64,000 nucleotides of DNA from positions 46,950,042-47,014,041 of the forward strand of contig CM060734.1 in NCBI GenBank assembly GCA_030704615.1, in the 5' to 3' direction. Shown here piece by piece: positions 57,660 to 64,000 of the stretch. The notes beneath the pieces are model-generated. The model was not told the DNA's origin. It did no database searches and saw nothing but the letters and a program-made list of their open reading frames with translations. A program made the position numbers and the translations under genes. The stretch comes from Takakia lepidozioides. Taxonomy: Eukaryota > Streptophyta > Takakiopsida > Takakiales > Takakiaceae. How positions within the stretch are numbered: position 1 is the first letter of the stretch; the number at the start of each line of letters is the position of its first letter.

Positions 57660-59830
57660 TGCTTGGATCGGGTATGTAGATAAATTGTAATTCAACCTAG
57701 CAAAAAATATTTTTAAAGTTTAGTATATTTGGATAAGTTACATCCAAAAAGAAACAATAGCCTAAAGGTGAAGTGGCTCTTAGTTGGCTCACAGCTATTC
57801 TACCTTTCGCTAAAATCCTTTATTTTACATAAGTTTTGTTTTCGAAGATAATACAAAGTTCGATATTTTATCCACATGTCATTGTCAAATACTATACATC
57901 ATCATATATATGAATTATATAAATAAAATATATATAGACTCTTTGTCAAGTGTTAAACAACATCTCTATATTTCAAGAACACACCTTTAGATTAATGGCA
58001 CAACCACAATGCTCCACAATATACTACTCTTCAAACATAGTATATCAAACTGCTCTCTTAGTAATTATTACTACTTCATATGTAACGAGGCTCTAACGTC
58101 ATTACATAATATAAATAATGTAAGTTTTTTTTTTGAAAATAGGGGACAGAGGCCCTGATGAGAACTTTCTTTTGGATTATTTGGGGAAAAAAATTAAAAA
58201 CCCTGATACATGAGGCACACACATTGTAATCAGTGAAAAATGTGAACCAACCCATCATAGAGGGATGAACCCCAGACTCAGCCCAAGGCCGAAAAACGAA
58301 TACTGCCAAACTAAACAAGGTCAAACATCTATTCGACCTTTGAAGGCGTGGCCTCTAAGAGAACCACCAGCCCAAGATTACTCAATTAGGAACCTAATGA
58401 AGTCATTGACTTTGCTTCTATCTATTAAGTCATCGATAAAAAGGTGATAGGAGGTCGGCAGAATGTCAATCCCTGCAGGCTTAAATTAGCATGCCAGTAT
58501 GCTGATCGTGAAATTAACGGAGTTGGATAGGAAGGGAAGAGTAAAAATTGTGACTGAGGTGAGAGAAGGGATAGAGAAACGGAATAATCGGCCTTTGTCT
58601 TGCTATCCTTTGCAGCTTTCGTTGCCGGTTGAACCTATATTAAAACCCATGTCCCCAAGCCCCACAGTTCAAACTATACAATCAGTGGGTTTTGTAAACC
58701 ATATAAGCATAAACTACTCAATTCCCAAGGCTGTAAATAATGTTTAAATACCATAAGAGCACCACAAAAAATTCATATTGACTTGACATGCAAACTCAGG
58801 GAAGATGGGAACAAGTTCCCACATTATTTTTGGGGGATATTTTGATTCCACTTTCCATTTTGCTCTCCTTCTAGTGCCCACCTGGGTCTTTTTATGAAAC
58901 TATGCGGATATTGTATTGTAAAGTGGCTGCTCTTCCAGAGAGGTCAGTTCCTTTTTGAGCTAACAAATTAAAATGATAATTTAACATGGAGACTCTGAAA
59001 AAGTAAAATTCATCTTGTTAAGGAAAATCCATATTGCACGATATTTAGTTTTATGGGTTTTGATCCACTTAACTTAGTACACCTTACCGTGATACAAAAA
59101 GTTTCCTTCCACGTAATTATCATTCTGGTTAACTAGCATTTGTTTGAGCAGAATCGCAGATTGATCTGATTATTGCCTCAAAGTCAACATGGATGGTAGA
59201 ATCCAACAACAATTTGACTCTTCAACTCCCTGATGTGGAGATGAACATCAGCACCAGAAATTCAACTCATTGAGTTGGAAGGCCAAATTTCCTTGAAAAG
59301 CTTATGTGAATAATTTGGAAAAGTGAAAATTAAGTATGTTTTGCTCCATTGAAAAAAGTTGAAGTTTGTATATTAACGTCCAGCGTCTACTGTTCAATGC
59401 AAAGCCCATTGAGGGGGACAATGGGCGGTTGAAGGCACACATTGAACCCCTCCTCATGCACTTGCTCAAGTGCAAATAACCGAATAGAACTGATTGAATA
59501 ACTATTAATGCAGGCAATACTTAAACAGATCATATTAGCCTGGCTTATATGTACTTGATTTAATACATTATAGAAAGTATTATATTAGTTTATATTGAGA
59601 AAAAAAGTACGAGTTTTATATTTTTTATATTCTATTGGGTTCACCCGTGCCTTCTATGGTGTGTTTTCCTCTTCAGGTTTAATTATTTTCCCCTCTTATA
59701 AATAAATTTACGAGGGCCTCCATTGGCCCAATTATTAAACAAACGGCTAGTGGTATATGGCTCCTCCTTCTGAATAGTGGAATCTACTTCCCTCCATAGT
59801 TAACTTGGAGACTCTTTGTTCAATAACATA
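57660..59830. other. Non-coding stretch
   Basis: AT-rich to average composition. Frames at 58265-58447 and 58499-58747 show no motifs. No repeat partner was noticed elsewhere in the window. Confidence 0.5.
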
Positions 59831-60265
59831 GTCGGAACCAGTGTTGGGCGGGTATATGAATTACCCTGATATCCCGCCGGGTATATCAGGGTATATTGAT
59901 ATATATATATATACCCTGGTGTGGCAAGTTTAGGTACCCGGATGTATACCCTTATATCAGGGTATATTTTTATGATATACCCTTATCCTTATGTTTACCC
60001 TGCATCAAGACGCTCAATATACCCTACTTTCCTGAAGGGTATATGTTAAAATGAAGGGTATATCTAATCAGGGTATATAAGGGCCTATGTGCCTTCATAA
60101 CCTTTATGTGCTAGGTCTTTTCTCTTTTTGTTGTGTTGTTAGGGAGCCTTGAGCTATAAGAAAGCTCCAATTACAGCTAAAACAAATGTTACATATATAT
60201 CATTCCTTAAATGTCATATAACCCAAACAATACCTCCTCAGATCTCCCATATATATATATATATA

Positions 60266-60305
60266 AAAGGAAACCTGACAGCCCACAATTTAGGTCCCAA
60301 GGGGT
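60266..60305 (-). mobile_element. SINE family A tail fragment
   Basis: About 40 bases (minus strand: CCTAAATTGTGGGCTGTC and AGGTTTCCTT) match the tail of family A. They abut the A-rich tail of the complete copy at 60307-60541, consistent with one SINE inserting next to another's tail. Confidence 0.6.
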
Positions 60306-60306
60306 T

Positions 60307-60541
60307 TTTATTTATTTATTTATTTAAGGAAATCTGGGAGCGACAGCTCACAATTCAGGCCCTTGAGGAGGGGGAAAGATTAAACTCCTTTCATTTATGG
60401 GCCACGAGACCTACAGGACGATCAACGCCCAAATGTACCATCACACCAACAATCCCACACACGGGGCAGGGCAGCGGGTTCGAACCCCGAACCACCTGAG
60501 TGACACACACTGTGCACTAACCAGCTGAGCTACCAGCCCAT
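60307..60541 (-). mobile_element. SINE family A, complete copy
   Basis: On the minus strand it starts GGGCTGGTAGCTCAGCTGGT (tRNA A box), continues with the B box GGTTCGAACC and a body containing GGCCCATAAATGAAAGG and CCCCCTCCTCAAGGGCC, and ends GCTCCCAGATTTCCTTAAAT followed by TAAA repeats. It is about 235 bases long. It defines family A and is nested in the hAT-type element at 59839-60984. Confidence 0.88.
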
Positions 60542-60687
60542 GTGCTTTAAAAAAAATCTCAAACCTCCTACATCTTGCATTGGAAATTAACACCAAAATA
60601 TTATGCAATATCTTATCAATTTTCTCTTTTACCATAGTTTTGTTTTGTTTTGTTTTGTTTTTTGTTTTTTTTTGTACATATTGAAGA

Positions 60688-60738
60688 ACATCTTGTGAGC
60701 ATAGCTCCCAGGTTTCCTTTTTGAAAATAAAATAAAAA
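60688..60738 (+). mobile_element. SINE family A 3' tail
   Basis: TTGTGAGCATAGCTCCCAGG and TTTCCTTTTTGAAAATAAA match the last ~45 bases of family A. The rest of the copy is absent, so it is a truncated insertion or a deletion remnant. A (GTTTT)n tract precedes it. Confidence 0.7.
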
Positions 60739-60992
60739 ATCATATTATATATTAATGGAAAGAACTATCCATACCCGGAAACTATTCATACCCTCAGGGT
60801 ATATTTTGGCATATATATCCATACCCGGGGGTTATATAGAAATCTGAAAAGTTAATTTACCCATACCCGGAGGGTAAATAATTTTTTTAGATTTCAATTT
60901 ATCCATACCCGGAGGGTAAATGATTTGACAAAAATAATTTACTTATACCCTATATATTGAAATCAATATACCCGCACAACACTGGTCTGAAC

Positions 60993-61799
60993 CTGAATCT
61001 GGAGAAGGCAAACCATAGGAGAGGAGGCCGTGAAAGCACAACAGGGGCTTAGCGGTTGACGAAGCGGTTTTTAACACAGATGGGTAGTTGTAGTTTTTTC
61101 TTCATTCTAAAAAGGGCCAGTAAAATAAAGTAGAAGTCAATACATTAATACATTAATCTAGTCACCAAAAGTCGACATTATCCTTAATGTATGTTAAAAC
61201 TGTTTGAAGTTGTTTCCTGGCACTTATTCCTTCTCAATCAGGGATGAATTAATATTGTCAATCATGGAATGTTAGGATTCTATGGGAGAACCTATGCGTT
61301 TGTTCCAGAGAGTGTTATTGTACCTTAGACAGAGCGTGATGAGTGGGAGAGGACCTTATAGAGAGGCTTACAAATTAGTAGAACTCTACTAGATTAATAA
61401 GATCCACTGATTTTTTAAATTTGATAATTATTTAACTAGAATTTTCTCAGGGGCGGAGTAGTGTTAGTTTGTTTTAATTTTTCATATGCCGAAAATAACA
61501 AGCTAGCCCATTTCTTCCACCATTTGCACATTATGGTGAATTTTCCGGATTTTATCCCCTTTGTACAAGTAGCTGAGCCCAAATTTTCCCTAAATCAAAA
61601 ACCAAATCGACAAAAGAAAAGCAAAACAGAAAACATATTGAACTATATATTAATATGAATAACACGATAAACATTATAATGTATCATGTATCATAATCCA
61701 AATTTTTTTTAAATAAAAAATAATAAAAAATGCATAAGCCAACTTGAACTTACAGCGGCTATCTGGTTGTGTATTTGAGCTTTTTACAGTTATTTACCA
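60993..61799. other. Non-coding stretch with a MITE fragment
   Basis: On the minus strand 61545-61600 matches the 28255/36855 MITE (CAGCTACTTGTACAAAGG, GGATAAAATC). A TAGTGTTAG at 61459 could be one terminus, but no flanking duplication was found. The remainder is without features. Confidence 0.5.
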
Positions 61800-63790
61800 T
61801 TACCCAATCAGTGGGATTCGGTATTTGGGGGCGTGTCTCTTGAGATTTGTTTTAAGTCTAAGCTAAGAAAATAAGAGAAAAAGCCCTACCCGTGTGATCT
61901 CTTCCAGTGATCCGTATAAATCAAGGAAAATCACGGATTTACGATCGGTCCATTCAACAAACTCGAACCAAAGCTGCAATCTGGCATGGCTGCGAGACTG
62001 AGAGTTCTGGATCTCTTTCCTGATGACTGTATCCCTACCGCGATGTGCAGGGGCGACACGAGAGCAGTGGTGAAAGTGACAGCCTAAGCCTTTCCCTCCA
62101 AACGCGTGTACTCTGCCTCAGTCCGCCAGCAATGGTTGGAGACATGACAGTACGGCCGATGTGCACTGCGTTGTCGATGCTCAGTTGGAGCAATTGTAAT
62201 TTCTCACAGTGAGTTGCACTGTCTTACTCATACTCAATTTGGTGCAATGGTCGGTGGCACAGTTGGATCAGAAACGCTGATCTCCCCTGAGCATGCTCTT
62301 GGTCGGTGCAAGCCCATTGAAGCAATGTGCACAAAGCATATGTGAAGATGACAGCATCTCCGTCTTGATCGTTCAACGACCTGATGCACTTGGTCGGTGC
62401 TCCGATGTGCGCATAGTGAGGAGTATTAATTTAGGTTGGGCTTGATGTCCAGTATGTGACTGGAAGCATCTTGAGCAATTTTCGAAATTGTGATGGACTC
62501 GGGTTACAACATGTGCAAAGAGTTGCGCTTATCCCAAACGGCTTAAGTTGACCTGGATATCGACTATGCGATTGAGCTGGCTAAGTTGTGAAGATGACTT
62601 ATAATTTCTGAGCCTTTCATCTGTCCAAACGCAAGAAGTTGCATACAGACTGCTCACTGGTTGCAGTACTACCTCCAGTCCCTGCACTTTGATATTGACA
62701 CATCTAAGCAAAGATTGAACCCACAGCAGAGTCGGTGAAGATGAACCAGGCCAGCTCCAACTTGCCACGATTATACTTATCCGTGATATTAGCACGTCTG
62801 TGTTCAAAGACCAATCGCAGGAGGATCTGCCACGTATGGCTGAACAGATTAATCTAGACATGTCTGGCAACAACGGCTTGCAGGGCCGGCGGCTAAGGAA
62901 AACAAAAACAAAAAAAAAACAAAAATACAGAAAAGCGGCTACTGTGTGCAGATTTGAAGAAATTGTGAGGATTTGTTTTTGAAGGCGGATGTGACCCTCA
63001 ACCTTCCGAGCCTTTTGCTCCAAACATGTGTCTCGCTTGTGGAGCCAATGCGACTATTTTATCCTCAGATACTTACACGACTTGCAGGAGATGCCCGCAA
63101 TGAGAACAATGAGCTAGGAAGTACACTGATGTCGGTGCATCTATGCAAAGCGTACCAGTTACCAGTGGCTAGTTATCGTTAATTCCTAATAACCTGTGCA
63201 ACTGCAATGAGAACAATGAGCTAGGGAGTACACTGATGTCGGTGCATCTATGCAAAGCGTACCAGTTACCAGGTACCAGTTGCTAGTTATCGTTAATTAC
63301 CTGTGCAACGAGATGCAATGTTCAGCTATAAAAGAGCTCACTTGTTGCAGGATCCCTCGAACACTTGCGGCTCGCCCACCTGTGGGCAAGCGACGACGAA
63401 CTTCTACACTTCTAGCTCCAAACTGTTGTGCCCGGAACATTTGCTCAGTCTCTGTATCCTCTCAAGGGTCAGAGGATCCCTCAATTAAACTGTTCAGTGA
63501 CCATACGCAAAGCACGACTAATTGTGATTATGGAAAGGAGTCTACAGCGGATATAGGTTGGGGAGCATTCTTGACAGTTCATGAGGAACAGGACTGTCAG
63601 GACTGGCATTTGCACAAGGTCGGATACGTCACAAACCACCCTCTTCTGGTCAGGGCGATATAGCGGATTGCGCTGTTAATTGCGGGGGGCCTTTCTTATC
63701 TCCACCACCATGACTTGAGGTACATAATTCACAAGTGTAAGCTCTACAAACTTGATCTGTGACTTAATTGTTGTCAACTGTCAAGCTGGA
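61800..63790 (-). repeat. Uncharacterised dispersed repeat, copy 2 (inverted)
   Basis: Inverted homologue of 33260-34850, matched by words spread over its full length. It is longer because of a 107-base tandem duplication (63098-63311) and other indels. A 164-codon minus frame at 62529-63023 is not conserved in the other copy and is probably chance. Element class is unknown. Confidence 0.75.
63098..63311. repeat. 107-bp tandem duplication
   Basis: The unit starting CAATGAGAACAATGAGCTAG at 63098 is repeated from 63205 with few differences; the second copy has an extra AGGTACC next to CAGTTACC. It lies within the dispersed repeat and is absent from the 33-kb copy. Confidence 0.9.
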
Positions 63791-64000
63791 GCATTGGTTT
63801 ACACATAGAGTTCAACATTTTGGTGGAGCCCTTTGCTTGCATTTTCCATGTGCATTGACCCCTCATTGACCCTTGGTGTTAGAACATGTTGCTCAAAGGT
63901 AATTTTAAAATGCATGCATATCCGTGCGAATTGGGCCTTTGGTGCTGAATGAAAGGAATGGGGGTTGTGACATGAGTGTGCCATGTGGAGGTGACTGTGG

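Larger units (their letters stand above)
59839..60984. mobile_element. hAT-type element, GGGTATAT-rich copy with nested SINEs
   Basis: The left end CAGTGTTGGGCGGGTATAT and the right end (inverted) CAGTGTTGTGCGGGTATAT agree at 18 of 19 bases. The flanks GTCGGAAC (59831-59838) and GTCTGAAC (60985-60992) are an 8-base duplication with one mismatch. The left arm (59850-60080) is built of ATACCC/GGGTATAT words; the right arm (60760-60975) mixes GGGTATAT and GGGTAAAT. SINE family A material (60266-60738) fills the centre. No transposase is encoded. Confidence 0.85.

Noticed and set aside
62529-63023. A 164-codon minus-strand frame as a gene
   Set aside because: It crosses an A-rich tract, encodes a Phe-rich low-complexity stretch and is not conserved in the homologous repeat at 33-34.8 kb.

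Overview
The window reads as nuclear DNA of a land plant. It has spliced genes with introns of roughly 200-800 bases and GT-AG borders, a thylakoid PsbP-like gene, a plant CSLD glucan synthase, a chromodomain Ty3/gypsy element primed by initiator tRNA-Met, a Ptta/En/Spm-type transposase relic and tRNA-derived SINEs. The heavily nested, mostly non-coding repeat content suggests a large genome, perhaps a fern or lycophyte. That last step is inference; no marker in the window fixes the species.

Layout. 1-2.9 kb: a PsbP-like gene on the plus strand, lacking its first exon(s). 2.9-7 kb: non-coding, with one SINE. 7.04-13.98 kb: a full-length Ty3/gypsy chromovirus on the minus strand with both LTRs, broken by frameshifts. 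14-17.8 kb: non-coding, with two SINEs. 17.8-22.2 kb: a complete four-exon CSLD gene on the minus strand. 22.2-41 kb: a repeat landscape of hAT-type elements, elements with TTAA target duplications, SINEs, a LINE relic and an uncharacterised 1.6-kb repeat. 42.4-47.7 kb: a spliced coiled-coil protein gene on the minus strand. 50.3-54.4 kb: a 5'-truncated LINE, then a transposase-like gene followed by a CACTA-type terminus. 54.4-64 kb: degenerate coding-like fragments, a third large hAT-type element with nested SINEs, and an inverted copy of the 1.6-kb repeat.

Best-supported genes: CSLD (1167 codons in four phase-consistent exons, all catalytic motifs present) and the PsbP-like gene (six phase-consistent exons). 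The coiled-coil gene is a coherent splice model without a recognised family. The other long reading frames are element proteins or chance.

The most unusual content is in the repeats. Several non-autonomous elements can be bounded to the base because both copies of the target duplication are readable: 8-base duplications (hAT signature), TTAA duplications with CCCTT termini (piggyBac-like signature), 12-17-base duplications around a tRNA-derived SINE family, and 15-20-base duplications around 5'-truncated LINE ends. At 37.5-40.9 kb a TTAA element lies inside a SINE, inside a small hAT-type element, inside a larger hAT-type element. The LTR element can be checked against an uninterrupted copy of its insertion site at 49.8 kb.
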